Source: Nocardioides sp.
GTDB lineage: Bacteria; Actinomycetota; Actinomycetes; Propionibacteriales; Nocardioidaceae
NCBI GenBank assembly: GCA_037045645.1
Contig: JBAOIH010000004.1
Location: forward strand, 62,001-126,000
Reading direction: 5' to 3'
DNA: 64,000 nt
A program made the translations under genes and the position numbers. Below, piece by piece: positions 16,851 through 27,336 of this stretch. Positions within the stretch are counted from its first letter, which is position 1. The number at the start of each line of letters is the position of its first letter. Below the pieces are notes generated by a model. The model had not been told where the DNA came from. It saw nothing but the letters and a program-made list of their open reading frames with translations, and made no database searches.

Positions 16851-18017
16851 TTACGCCTGCTCGATGCGCCCCTGGTTGTCCTTTGCCAGTCCGCGCGAGA
16901 TCACCATCCGTTGGATCTGGTTGGTGCCCTCGAAGATCTGCATCACCTTGGCCTCACGCATGAAGCGTTCGACGGGGAAGTCCTTGGTGTAGCCATAGCC
17001 CCCGAAGACCTGCACCGCGTCGGTCGTCACCTTCATCGCGTTGTCGGTGCAGACCATCTTCGCCACTGATGCCTCCCGGCCAAACGGCAAGCCGAGATCG
17101 CGCAGGCGAGCGGCGTGCAGGTACGTCGAGCGTGCCGACGACACGGCCGCCTCCATGTCGGCGAGCAGGAAGGCAAGTCCCTGGTGGTCGATGATCGGTA
17201 CCCCGAAGGTTTCGCGCTCCTTGGCGTACGCCACCGCGTGGTCCAACGCGCCTTGGGCGAGTCCGGTCGCGACCGCCGCGATCCCGAGCCGACCGCTGTC
17301 CAGGCCGGCGAGCGCGATCTTGAGGCCGTCGCCCTCGGCGCCGAGACGGCGTTCGACGGGGATGCGTACGTCCTCCAGGCGCATGGTCGTGGTGTGGCTG
17401 GCGGTGAGCCCCATCTTGCGCTCGGGCGGGTCTGAGACGAGACCGGGGGTGTCGGCCGGGATCAGGAAGCACGAGATCCCGTTGCGGTCATCGCTCGTGC
17501 GAGCCATCAGTTTGTAGAAGTCGGCCTGTCCGCCGTGCGTCGTCCAGGCCTTGGCCCCGTTGAGCACGTATTCGTCGCCGTCGCGACGGGCGGTCGTACG
17601 CATGGCAGCCGGGTCGGAGCCTGCATGCGCCTCGGAGAGGCAGTACGCCCCCAGCAACTCACCGCCGAGCATGTCGGGCAACCAGTCTGCGCGTTGCTGC
17701 GACGTGCCCGCCGTCGCCAGGCCGAAGCAGGACAGTGCGTGGACGCTCACGCCCACGCCGACGCTGGCCCAGACGGCGCCGATCTCCTCCAGCACCTGGA
17801 GATAGACCGCGTACGGCAGACCGCCCCCGCCGTACTCCTCGCCATAGGGCAACCCCAGCAGCCCGGTGCGCCCCAGCAACGTGAAGATCTCGCGCGGGAA
17901 GGTCTCGGTCGCCTCAGCCTCCGCGGCCTTCGGCAACAACTCGGTCGTGCAGAGCTCGCGCACCAAACGGAGCAGGTCGGTGGCTTCCTCGGACGGCATC
18001 ACGCGGCGGGCTGGCAT
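16851..18017 (-). CDS. Acyl-CoA dehydrogenase
   Basis: The 388-residue FAD-dependent dehydrogenase has the full family set: LGLPYGEEYGGGGLPY, AYCLSEAHAGSDPAAM (FAD binding), KAWTTHGG, RETFGVPIIDHQGLAFLLADM, QVFGGYGYTKDFPVERFMREAKVMQIFEGTNQIQRMVI. The catalytic Glu is in FEGTNQIQ. It is a classical short/medium-chain type, different in sequence from the ACAD at 12.5 kb. Start ATG 18017 is chosen because similarity begins within about ten residues. It is divergent from the secreted protein gene at 18199. Confidence 0.9.
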   Translation of the reverse strand: MPARRVMPSEEATDLLRLVRELCTTELLPKAAEAEATETFPREIFTLLGRTGLLGLPYGEEYGGGGLPYAVYLQVLEEIGAVWASVGVGVSVHALSCFGLATAGTSQQRADWLPDMLGGELLGAYCLSEAHAGSDPAAMRTTARRDGDEYVLNGAKAWTTHGGQADFYKLMARTSDDRNGISCFLIPADTPGLVSDPPERKMGLTASHTTTMRLEDVRIPVERRLGAEGDGLKIALAGLDSGRLGIAAVATGLAQGALDHAVAYAKERETFGVPIIDHQGLAFLLADMEAAVSSARSTYLHAARLRDLGLPFGREASVAKMVCTDNAMKVTTDAVQVFGGYGYTKDFPVERFMREAKVMQIFEGTNQIQRMVISRGLAKDNQGRIEQA

Positions 18018-18198
18018 GACCGCCACCCTAAATGCGTGGGCCGTGAACTGCGGACAGTGCGCGTTGAAGCGCCGACCCGCACAAAAAAAATGATCGAGCT
18101 CATGATTTCTGCCTCCGCAAGGCCAGGGAATGTGAGAAATTTCTGCTCCGAAAATGTGGCGCGTGGGGACGCGTTCGTCTATAGGGGCGGGGGATGAC

Positions 18199-19065
18199 AT
18201 GACCGATGTGAAATTTGGGGGCGTCAGGTCGACGCGACGGACTGTTGCGAAAGGGGGTCTCTGGGCCGTACCTGCGGTCTCGCTGATGGGTGCCGCGCCC
18301 GCGTTCGCGAGTTCGCCGGTCCACCAGCCGTGCACGGCCGTCACCTGTGCAGCGCTCAACGGCACGATGGCCTTCGGTGCGTCCACGTACGGCAACGGAG
18401 TCTCGCCGGGCACCTGGACGTGGCAACAGTTCCGCAACGGGACAACGGGCACCAACCTGTTCTATTCCGGTGGCGACCAGGGGATGGGCACGTACAACGG
18501 CTTCACCTATCAGTCCGGCCAGACGACCTGGATTCCGAACACCACCACCCGATGTGATGGGAATACGAACACTCCGGTGACCTGCAACACCGTGTCGCTC
18601 ACGGGCGCCACCTTCGTGGCCCAAGGCGACCCCCGCTACGCCAATGTGACGGGCTCGCTCTCCCAGACGCTCTGCCTCGCGGCCGGGACCACCTACAGGT
18701 TCAGCGTGCCCTGGATCTCCTACAACGGGAACGCATTGTGGGCCGAGATGAAACTCGGGGTTGTGCCCGGGGTGTTCCCCACCGGCACTCAACCGACTGG
18801 TGGAACCTCCGCCGTCATCACCCGCGCTGATCGGGTGCTCACGGGGACCCGATGCACGATTCGCAGCAGCTCGGCCACCGGCCCTGGGGTCAACAATCGG
18901 TCTGGGACAGGAACGCTCACCTTCACGGCCCAGACCACGTCGATTCACACCATCTACTTCGGCTACCAGTTCCAGAACGCGACGTCGTACGGCACCAGCG
19001 TCGGCTGCGCGACCTATGTCAACGACATCGCGATCAAGGCACCGACAGTGACCTGCTCACCCTGA
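18199..19065 (+). CDS. Secreted protein of unknown function with Tat-like signal
   Basis: The 288-residue protein begins with an RR-containing signal (TRRTVAKGGLWAVPAVSLMGAAPAFAS, residues 12-38), Tat-like in layout. The mature part is rich in Thr, Gly, Asn and aromatic residues and looks beta-rich. It has six or more Cys, including HQPCTAVTCAA and TRCDG...VTCNT. No enzyme motif is seen. ATG 18199 has GGGCGGGGG 5-13 bases upstream. The 180-bp upstream region is unusually AT-rich for this window and includes TATAGG at 18180-18185, a possible -10 element. Confidence 0.7.
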   Translation: MTDVKFGGVRSTRRTVAKGGLWAVPAVSLMGAAPAFASSPVHQPCTAVTCAALNGTMAFGASTYGNGVSPGTWTWQQFRNGTTGTNLFYSGGDQGMGTYNGFTYQSGQTTWIPNTTTRCDGNTNTPVTCNTVSLTGATFVAQGDPRYANVTGSLSQTLCLAAGTTYRFSVPWISYNGNALWAEMKLGVVPGVFPTGTQPTGGTSAVITRADRVLTGTRCTIRSSSATGPGVNNRSGTGTLTFTAQTTSIHTIYFGYQFQNATSYGTSVGCATYVNDIAIKAPTVTCSP

Positions 19066-19070
19066 CCGCA

Positions 19071-19838
19071 TCAGTCGTCGTCGGTCGCCATCGGGGAGCA
19101 ACCCAGGGGCAGCGACTCGACGCGCGCCGCCTGCGTGCGATCGATCAGACCCCGCTCTGTCAACCGGCGGATGGCTCGGCGGCGCTCGTCGAGGAGCTTC
19201 TCCTGACGTCGATAGTCGAGTCGGCCCACGAGGCGTCGTACCTCGTCGAAATTCGGTTTGTGCGTGACCCGGAAGAAGCGACGGAACTGCAACCGCTGGC
19301 CGTGCGAGGCCCACTGCATCACTGCTGCTAGCACGAGCCCACCCAGGATCGTGAGCCACGCCGGCACCGTTTCCTGATCCGGGGGAAGGACGTCGACGCT
19401 GCCGTCGTTCCAGGTCCCGACAAGGAAATAGACGCCCGCGCCAACTGCCCACAAGACCGTGGCCATCTCCAAGGTGCTGCGCAGTCGGTGCGTACGCCAC
19501 CACGACGCCGCCACCACGATCAGGCCGAGTGTCGAACCCGAGAAGCACCACCGCCCGATCTCGGGTGCCTCTGAGAGAGCATCGACCTCGATCCGGCTCT
19601 CCGTGAGGACCCCGCCCCAAGCCGCGGCAGCCATCAGGGGCAGCAGCCCACACAGGAAGAGGACGATCGCGCCGTTCCAGTCGACGGTTCGTGGTGTCCG
19701 GGCGCGACCCATCGCCGAGATCACCTCTGGGTGCTCCTTGAGCACGTGAGCATCCAGGTCGCCCAGGTCGAACAAATAGGCCGGGACCTTCTTGGACCAC
19801 GTGCGCACGTTGGCCGTGTCGCGGACACCCTGACTCAT
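19071..19838 (-). CDS. Membrane protein of unknown function
   Basis: The 255-residue protein has about four hydrophobic helices (roughly residues 55-75, 97-113, 124-143 and 160-178). They sit between a soluble N-terminal part (LFDLGDLDAHVLKEHPE) and a charged C-terminal tail rich in Arg (LDYRRQEKLLDERRRAIRRL). No family was recognised. ATG 19838 is the first in-frame methionine consistent with the divergent protease gene at 19920. It converges on the preceding secreted protein gene with a 5-bp gap. Confidence 0.65.
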   Translation of the reverse strand: MSQGVRDTANVRTWSKKVPAYLFDLGDLDAHVLKEHPEVISAMGRARTPRTVDWNGAIVLFLCGLLPLMAAAAWGGVLTESRIEVDALSEAPEIGRWCFSGSTLGLIVVAASWWRTHRLRSTLEMATVLWAVGAGVYFLVGTWNDGSVDVLPPDQETVPAWLTILGGLVLAAVMQWASHGQRLQFRRFFRVTHKPNFDEVRRLVGRLDYRRQEKLLDERRRAIRRLTERGLIDRTQAARVESLPLGCSPMATDDD

Positions 19839-19919
19839 GGGCGAGGAGGCTACTCGTGAAGGGGAGCGGTCACGGCTTATGGTGGCCAGGCTCAAGTCCC
19901 CCTCGCATCGGAGACCGCA

Positions 19920-22900
19920 ATGCCGTCTATCACCCGTCGCGGTCGACAGGCACTCGCCGTCACCCTCAGCACGCTGCTCGGAGCAGCCGCGTTGGCGGTC
20001 ATGAGTTCGTCCGCGCAGGCGACGCCCCTGGGGGACACCACCGGCTATTGGCATTCGACGACCGCGAAGCAGCGCCCGAGCAAGAACGGGCATCAGGCGC
20101 GGGTGCTGCCCACGCGCTACGAGGCGTACACGCTCGACCGCGCGAGCCTGACACGCCGACTGGCGACCGCACCCGACGAGGGGGCGCGTACGCACGGTGT
20201 GGTCGTCTCGGTGCCCTCGCCCGACGGCTCGCTCGTCAACTTCCGGGTCAAGGAGTCGCCGGTGATGCAGGCCGACTTGGCCGCGCGTCACCCGGAGATC
20301 AAGTCGTACGCCGGGCGCGGAGTCCTGGATCCCACTGCCTCGATCCGTCTCGACCTCACCACGACCGGTTTCCACGCGTCAGTGCGTGGCAGCGCGGACA
20401 CTGCGGCCTGGCATGTCGACCCGGCCTACCAAGGTGACGAGAGCCTGTACGTGTCCTACCTGGGCTCGGACGTCCCCGCACCGCAACAGCCGCTGATCGA
20501 GCCCGAACTCGGTGCCGAGGCAGCCAAGAAGGTGGTGAAGAACGCCGGAGAGGCACCCGGCGCCGAGGTCTCGCTGCGCACGTTCCGGTTGGCACTGGTG
20601 ACCGATCAGTCGTACGCCGCGTATTTCGGCTCGGCCAATGTGCTGAGCGAGAAGGTCACGCTGATCAACCGCGTCAACCAGATCTACAACGACGACCTCG
20701 GGGTGCGGATGCTGCTGGTCAACGGCACCGAGAAACTCAACCTGGACACGGACGCGAAGGCCATCGGAGCCAACGGTCCGTGCGGGTCGGCCGGTTGCTT
20801 CACCCCGTCCGACCTGACCTCGTGCTCGGGCATTCTGCTCAATCGCAACCGCGTGGTGCTCGGCCAGCTCATCGGTGCGAGCAACTACGACATCGGACAC
20901 ATCGCACTGGGCAAGGACGGTGGCGGACTCGCCGGGATCGGTGTCGTGGGCGGCGACGGCAAGGGCCGTGGCTGCACCGGGCTGCCGACTCCGCAGGGTG
21001 ACTTCTTCGCTGTCGACTACGTCGCACACGAGATCGGCCACCAGTTCGGGGCCTGGCACACGTTCAACGGCACGGAGTATTCATGTGGCGGCGGGGATTC
21101 GCCGGTGGAACCCGGTTCCGGCTCGTCGGTGATGGCGTACGCCGGGATCTGCGGCCAAGACGATCTGCAGCCGCATACGGACCCGTATTTCTCGCAACGC
21201 AGCATCGCGGAGATTGCAGCGGGCCTGCTGACGTCGCGACCGATGGTCAACGAAGTCCAGAACATCGCGCTCCAGCGCTTCAACGTTGATGGTGAGTCGT
21301 TCCGGTTGAACATCGGTGGGCAGAACACCGTGCCGATCGCGCGCGGCACGACGACCTACACCCTGGCGGCCCTCGACGCCGCGATCGAGGCGATCACGGG
21401 CGCAGGTTCGGTGACAGTCGCGCCGTTCGCCGGCACGGGGTCGCTCAACGACACCGGTTTCGAGGTCCGGTTCACCGGCACCCAGGTCAGGTTCAACGAT
21501 CAACCGGCGATCACCGTGATTCCGGTCAGCGGTGACGTCGCGGGCTGGTCGGGCGAGACCGCGCGTGGGGGCGCGGCGACCAACGGTGGGTCGACGGTGA
21601 CGCCGTCGGGCAACCACGCGCCCATCGTGACGGTGCCCGGCGCCAAGTCGATCCCGATCCGGGTGCCGTTCGCGCTGACCGGCTCCGCCACTGACCCCGA
21701 TGGGGACGCCTTGGTCTACTCGTGGGAGCAAAATGACGAGGGCGGCGCGTTCGGCACCGCGCTGGGCAGCCAGACGAAGGTCGACGGTCCACTCTTCCGG
21801 ATGTTCGGGACGTACGCCCCTGTCACCCCTGCTGGTTCCCTCCTCATCGGCTCGCCGGGACAGAACTCGGCCTCGACCAGCCCGACCCGCGTCTTCCCCG
21901 ACATGGCCCAGATCCTGGCCAACAACACCAATGCGATGACCGGGACGTGCCCTGCGTTTCCGGCCCCGCCGCCGGAGGGCTCCGGCAGCAACGTGCCGGT
22001 GCCGTTGATCGAATGCGCCTCGGAATGGTTGCCCACCGCGGCGTACGTCGGGAGCGATCTGTCGGGCAACACCGAGCCGTCGCTGAACTTCCGCCTCACC
22101 GTCCGTGACCTCGCGCCGGAAGCGGGAGGCACGACGAGCGGTGACGTGAAACTGACTCTGGTCGACCCGCAGCCGGCGACGGCCGAACGGCCGAATCCGC
22201 TGCCCTTCCGAGTGACGTCGCACAGCCAGGTCGGTCAGTCGGTCACCGGGGGGACGGCGGGCACGGTCACTTGGGACGTCGCGGGCACTGATCGACCGGA
22301 CCTGGCGACGCAGGTGCGGATCTCGCTCTCGGTCGATGGCGGAAAGAACTTCGCCTACGTGCTGGCCGAGTCGACCCCCAACAACGGGACCGCCCAGATC
22401 GTCTGGCCTGACATCCCCACGGCCCAGGCCCGCGTGAAGGTCGAAGCCGTCGGCAACTACTTCTTCGACGTCAACGACATCGACTTCCAGGTCGTGGCCG
22501 CTCCTCCCGTCGCGCCGGACACCGTGATCACCGGCGGCCTGGCAGACCAGGCGATCGTGCTCAAGCAGCCGATGGGATTCACGTACGCCTCCACCACCAC
22601 GCCGGGCTCCTTTGTGTGCACCCTCGACGGTGCCGCGCTGCCCTGCGCCGCATCAGGAGTTTCCTGGCCGAAATTGCCTAGCGGCACTCACGTGTTCACA
22701 GTCGCCGCCCGGAGCCCGCAAGGTCTCCTCGACGCGACGCCAGCACGGCGTACTTTCACGGTGCCCTTCGACGACGGAGCCCTCAAACGCAAGGGCAAGT
22801 GGCGAGTGCGAGCCAAGACACGGGCGTACGGCGGTGACTACGCCACGTCCAAGAAGCGCGGCTCGTTGCTGCGGCTGAAGGTCCGCGGGGTCACCGAGAT

Positions 22901-23117
22901 CCGGCTGATCGTGAGCACCGGCAAGCGACTCGGCCCGGTGAAGGTGACGCTGGGCAAGTCGGTGCTGCGCACGGTCAAGACCAAGGGGAAGAAGCGCTTC
23001 CTGGTGCTCAAGCGCGTCCGGAAATTCGATTCTCCTCGCTCGGGAGTGCTCAAGATCCAGGTTGCCAAGCGAAAGGCGGTGCGGATCGAGGGCGTCGTGG
23101 TGGTGACGAGGCGCTAG
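19920..23117 (+). CDS. Secreted reprolysin-like zinc metalloprotease (metzincin)
   Basis: The 1065-residue secreted protein has a signal peptide (1-36, ending SAQA), a propeptide-like region to about 200, and a metzincin domain. The extended zinc motif is H370-E371-x2-H374-x5-H380 (HEIGHQFGAWH). The Met-turn SVMAYAG lies near 402-408. These features fit M12B/reprolysin-like proteases. Beta-sandwich regions follow, including VSGDVAGWSGETARGG and TDPDGDALVYSWEQNDEGG. The basic C-terminal 110 residues (GKWRVRAKTRAYGGDYATSKK onward) may bind the cell surface. It probably degrades extracellular protein. The gene is intact. Confidence 0.87.
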   Translation: MPSITRRGRQALAVTLSTLLGAAALAVMSSSAQATPLGDTTGYWHSTTAKQRPSKNGHQARVLPTRYEAYTLDRASLTRRLATAPDEGARTHGVVVSVPSPDGSLVNFRVKESPVMQADLAARHPEIKSYAGRGVLDPTASIRLDLTTTGFHASVRGSADTAAWHVDPAYQGDESLYVSYLGSDVPAPQQPLIEPELGAEAAKKVVKNAGEAPGAEVSLRTFRLALVTDQSYAAYFGSANVLSEKVTLINRVNQIYNDDLGVRMLLVNGTEKLNLDTDAKAIGANGPCGSAGCFTPSDLTSCSGILLNRNRVVLGQLIGASNYDIGHIALGKDGGGLAGIGVVGGDGKGRGCTGLPTPQGDFFAVDYVAHEIGHQFGAWHTFNGTEYSCGGGDSPVEPGSGSSVMAYAGICGQDDLQPHTDPYFSQRSIAEIAAGLLTSRPMVNEVQNIALQRFNVDGESFRLNIGGQNTVPIARGTTTYTLAALDAAIEAITGAGSVTVAPFAGTGSLNDTGFEVRFTGTQVRFNDQPAITVIPVSGDVAGWSGETARGGAATNGGSTVTPSGNHAPIVTVPGAKSIPIRVPFALTGSATDPDGDALVYSWEQNDEGGAFGTALGSQTKVDGPLFRMFGTYAPVTPAGSLLIGSPGQNSASTSPTRVFPDMAQILANNTNAMTGTCPAFPAPPPEGSGSNVPVPLIECASEWLPTAAYVGSDLSGNTEPSLNFRLTVRDLAPEAGGTTSGDVKLTLVDPQPATAERPNPLPFRVTSHSQVGQSVTGGTAGTVTWDVAGTDRPDLATQVRISLSVDGGKNFAYVLAESTPNNGTAQIVWPDIPTAQARVKVEAVGNYFFDVNDIDFQVVAAPPVAPDTVITGGLADQAIVLKQPMGFTYASTTTPGSFVCTLDGAALPCAASGVSWPKLPSGTHVFTVAARSPQGLLDATPARRTFTVPFDDGALKRKGKWRVRAKTRAYGGDYATSKKRGSLLRLKVRGVTEIRLIVSTGKRLGPVKVTLGKSVLRTVKTKGKKRFLVLKRVRKFDSPRSGVLKIQVAKRKAVRIEGVVVVTRR

Positions 23118-23198
23118 GGCCTACTTGTTGGCCTTGCGCGCGGCGGATGTTGGTCTGCTGCTTCTCCTTGGTGGTGTTGACCAGAGATGTCCGTCGAT
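23118..23198 (-). pseudogene. Relic of the typA 3' end
   Basis: Read on the minus strand, this stretch encodes VNTTKEKQQTNIR joined directly to RARKANK and a TAG stop. Both pieces match the neighbouring typA protein (VNITKEKQQTNIR and the terminal RARKANK), but the roughly 50 codons that separate them in typA are absent. It is a decayed partial copy, 165 bp downstream of the true typA stop. Confidence 0.75.
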
Positions 23199-23269
23199 CA
23201 TGTTCCGGGCTACTCCGACGAGGAGCGTGGTGTGAGCGACGTCAACCCTGCTGCCGACATGCGGATGAA

Positions 23270-23312
23270 GGCGAGGCGATCGATCCTCGTACCTCGAATG
23301 GATCGCCTCGCC
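23270..23312. repeat. 12-bp inverted repeat downstream of typA
   Basis: GGCGAGGCGATC and its exact complement are separated by 19 bases. The hairpin lies between the typA stop and the typA relic, so it could stop or stabilise typA transcripts, although no T-run follows. A 48-codon open frame (23189-23335) covers it, but it has no convincing ribosome site. Confidence 0.5.
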
Positions 23313-23362
23313 TCGCAGAAAGCCAGTAGGTAGAACTCTCCGCTCGTTCCTCGCTCCGAGCC

Positions 23363-25267
<1,905 letters not shown>

Positions 25268-25320
25268 GAAACACCAGTCTAGGTCGGGCCTCGCGCGGGA
25301 GTGGCATCGTCGCGCCCTAG

Positions 25321-25390
25321 GAGTCCCCGGCCGGCCGGGGACTTTCACGGTAAGTAACCGATGCATTGACACCGAACCGTGAGACTTAGT
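25321..25390. repeat. Left 70-bp inverted repeat flanking the DUF559 gene
   Basis: This 70-bp repeat matches the reverse complement of 26481-26550 at 58 of 70 positions. It contains the perfect 20-bp palindrome GTCCCCGGCCGGCCGGGGAC, then a hairpin whose arms are TCACGGT and ACCGTGA around AACCGATGCATTG. The C-G pair in the arm at positions 28/59 is replaced by T-A in the right copy, so pairing is preserved. Confidence 0.85.
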
Positions 25391-25414
25391 CACACGGATG
25401 GACAATCCACATCG

Positions 25415-26371
25415 TCATGCAGCGGCCAGGCCACGGGCTTTCAGGATCGCGCGGATGCGACGTGCCAGGCGGGCGGGCTGAGCCAGGTCCGCCCACGTGA
25501 TGCGAATACAGAACCAACCTGTCTCCAGCGAGACTCGTTCCTGTCGTTGCTTCTCGCGCACTAAGAACTGCTCCAGCGATTCGCCCTCGCGGCGGAAGTC
25601 GAAGTACTTCTGCTTGCCGTCAAACTCGAGAAAGACCTCGTACTCGGGCCACGCAAAGTCGACCCGAGCAACGAATGCGCCCGATGCGTCGTGTACGTCG
25701 ACCTGAGGCTCAGGACGAGGCAGGCCCTGCTTGAAGCACAAGAAGTCGAACCGTCGCTCGCCGACCGATTCGTGGCGCCCATCAACCAGTCGCAAGACCA
25801 TGTCGGCGGTCAACGAGGACGGCCAGTGTCGACACGCCTCAACTTCATCCGCGAGCTGTTGCCGGGTAAAGCAGCCAGCGTGTAACAACCCGTCGATTGC
25901 GACCACGGAAGCCTCAAGAGTCCCGATCGTGGTGAGTTCCACCGCGCTCCGAGCAGCCCGGGTGACACGGATGCCTTCGATCAACTCGACCTGGTCGTCG
26001 TTCAGTCTTCCGCGATGCTGAGTCCAGTCCCTATGGTTTCGCCCGGACTTGCCCAGCATGCGGGTGGTGTGGACGACGCTCAGATCAAAACCCCACACAG
26101 GCACGCCGCGTTCGATCACCGAGGACAGGTGACTCAGGATGGAGTCGTCGGCGGCTGTACGCAGCACCGCTCGAGCGCGTACGCGGTGCTTGGCTTCGTC
26201 GGACATCTGGTCCCAGATGCCGCCGGGGAAGTAGGCGCCGTACCGGACTCGTTCGTACACCCCGCCTCGTCGCAGCCGACTGATCTGATTGTCGCTGAGC
26301 CCTTGGGCCACCAGGTCACGGCGCAAGAGCAACATGGCGCTGATCTCGTCGCTGTCGAAGACGTCTTCCAT
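25415..26371 (-). CDS. DUF559/AbiEi-like protein with Vsr-type endonuclease domain
   Basis: The 318-residue protein has an N-terminal AbiEi-type winged-helix region (MLLLRRDLVAQGLSDNQISRLRRGGVYERVRYGAYFPGG). Its C-terminal DUF559 domain is of the Vsr/restriction-endonuclease-like fold (VDFAWPEYEVFLEFDGKQKYFD, then EKQRQERVSLETGWFCIRITWADL). Asp, Glu and Lys in V-D-F-A...E-F-D-G-K are the likely nuclease residues. Such proteins are frequent in Nocardioides and are linked by family to toxin-antitoxin or defence functions; the role is unproven. Start ATG 26371 follows CTGGGA; the longer frame to 26485 lacks family similarity. The gene is the only content of the inverted-repeat-bounded segment. 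Confidence 0.75.
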   Translation of the reverse strand: MEDVFDSDEISAMLLLRRDLVAQGLSDNQISRLRRGGVYERVRYGAYFPGGIWDQMSDEAKHRVRARAVLRTAADDSILSHLSSVIERGVPVWGFDLSVVHTTRMLGKSGRNHRDWTQHRGRLNDDQVELIEGIRVTRAARSAVELTTIGTLEASVVAIDGLLHAGCFTRQQLADEVEACRHWPSSLTADMVLRLVDGRHESVGERRFDFLCFKQGLPRPEPQVDVHDASGAFVARVDFAWPEYEVFLEFDGKQKYFDFRREGESLEQFLVREKQRQERVSLETGWFCIRITWADLAQPARLARRIRAILKARGLAAA

Positions 26372-26480
26372 TCCCAGTGCATGCCCCTTGTGATCTCCTG
26401 GCCAACCCAGACGACGCCAGGCTGTGGATAACCGTGTTGGCGGGTCGATCCTTCGGCCCTCGGCTGGGCGTGGGTTAGTA

Positions 26481-26550
26481 ACCAAGTCTCATGGTGTGTG
26501 ACCAATGCATCGGTTACACACCATGAGAGTCCCCGGCCGGCCGGGGACTC
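26481..26550. repeat. Right 70-bp inverted repeat flanking the DUF559 gene
   Basis: This is the inverted partner of 25321-25390. Its hairpin is stronger: arms CTCATGGTGTGT and ACACACCATGAG (12 bp, perfect) enclose 16 bases containing AACCGATGCATTGG. The same 20-bp GTCCCC palindrome adjoins. The outer end lies 16 bases from the stop of the SDR gene, so it could also end that gene's transcript. Confidence 0.85.
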
Positions 26551-26566
26551 TCCAAGCTCACGCAGC

Positions 26567-27310
26567 TCAACCCGCGCGGTGCACCTTGTGCGGTGCCGCC
26601 TGGGCTACGGGCTTGATCACGATCTCGTCGATGTCGACGTGCGCCGGGCGGGTCGCGATCCAGCCGATCGCGTCGGCGATGTCGTGGGCCAGCAGGGGCT
26701 TGTCGACACCCGCGTAGACGGCGTCGGCCGCGGCCTGATCGCCACCGAGGCGTACGAGTGAGAACTCCTCGGTGTGCACCATCCCGGGCGCCACCTCGGA
26801 GATCCGGATGGGTTCGCCGTTGAGTTCGAGACGCAGGGTCTCGGTGACGACACGCGTCGCGTGTTTGGCAGCCACATACCCGGCACCACGTTCGTACGAC
26901 ACCCGCCCCGCGAGTGACCCGACGTTGACGATCAACCCCTCGCCCGACGCGCGCAACGCGGGCAGCAATGCCTTGGTCACGCGGACCAGGCCCAGCACGT
27001 TGGTCTCGTACATCGAGCGCCACTGATCGAGATCGGCGTCCTCGACGCGGTCCACGCCCAGGGCGCCGCCTGCGTTGTTCACCAGGACGTGCACCACGCC
27101 CACGGACTCGGCGAGCGCGGCGACGGATTCGTCGGAGGTCACGTCACAGGTGACCGCGCGACCGCCGATCTCGTCGGCCAGCGCAACGATCCGGTCCGTA
27201 CGCCGGGCCGCGCAGACGACGTGGAAGCCCAAACGGGCCAACTCCCGGGCGGTCGCGGCTCCGATGCCGCTGGAGGCGCCGGTGACGACGGCGATGCGAT
27301 CGGTGGTCAT
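26567..27310 (-). CDS. SDR family NAD(P)-dependent oxidoreductase
   Basis: The 247-residue classical short-chain dehydrogenase has TGASSGIGAATAREL (8-22), CAARRTDRI (NADP preference suggested by the RR pair), CDVTSDES, NNAGGALG, NVGSLAGRVSYERGAGYVAAKHA with Ser and Y-x3-K, and the ISEVAPGMVHTEEF substrate loop. It is closest in pattern to serine/3-hydroxy acid dehydrogenases (YdfG-like). ATG 27310 is chosen over 27319; both are weak. It is divergent from the RNase H gene 26 bases away. Confidence 0.88.
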   Translation of the reverse strand: MTTDRIAVVTGASSGIGAATARELARLGFHVVCAARRTDRIVALADEIGGRAVTCDVTSDESVAALAESVGVVHVLVNNAGGALGVDRVEDADLDQWRSMYETNVLGLVRVTKALLPALRASGEGLIVNVGSLAGRVSYERGAGYVAAKHATRVVTETLRLELNGEPIRISEVAPGMVHTEEFSLVRLGGDQAAADAVYAGVDKPLLAHDIADAIGWIATRPAHVDIDEIVIKPVAQAAPHKVHRAG

Positions 27311-27336
27311 AGGCGCCATCGTGGCACCATGCCTGC

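Larger units (their letters stand above)
25321..26550. mobile_element. Putative 1.2-kb element: single DUF559 gene between 70-bp inverted repeats
   Basis: Two 70-bp inverted repeats, 83% identical and each with its own hairpin, enclose exactly one gene. The segment separates typA from an SDR gene. No transposase is present and no target duplication is evident at the outer edges. It may be a non-autonomous element, or an operon insulated by two related bidirectional terminators. Confidence 0.5.

Noticed and set aside
18455..18948. Minus-strand frames over the secreted protein gene
   Set aside because: They are shadows; the plus-strand protein has a signal peptide and balanced composition.
23189..23335. 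A 48-codon open frame between the protease and typA
   Set aside because: No ribosome site or family similarity; it spans an inverted repeat and part of the typA relic.
25321..26550. Complete insertion sequence
   Set aside because: No transposase and no target-site duplication, so it is reported only as a putative element.
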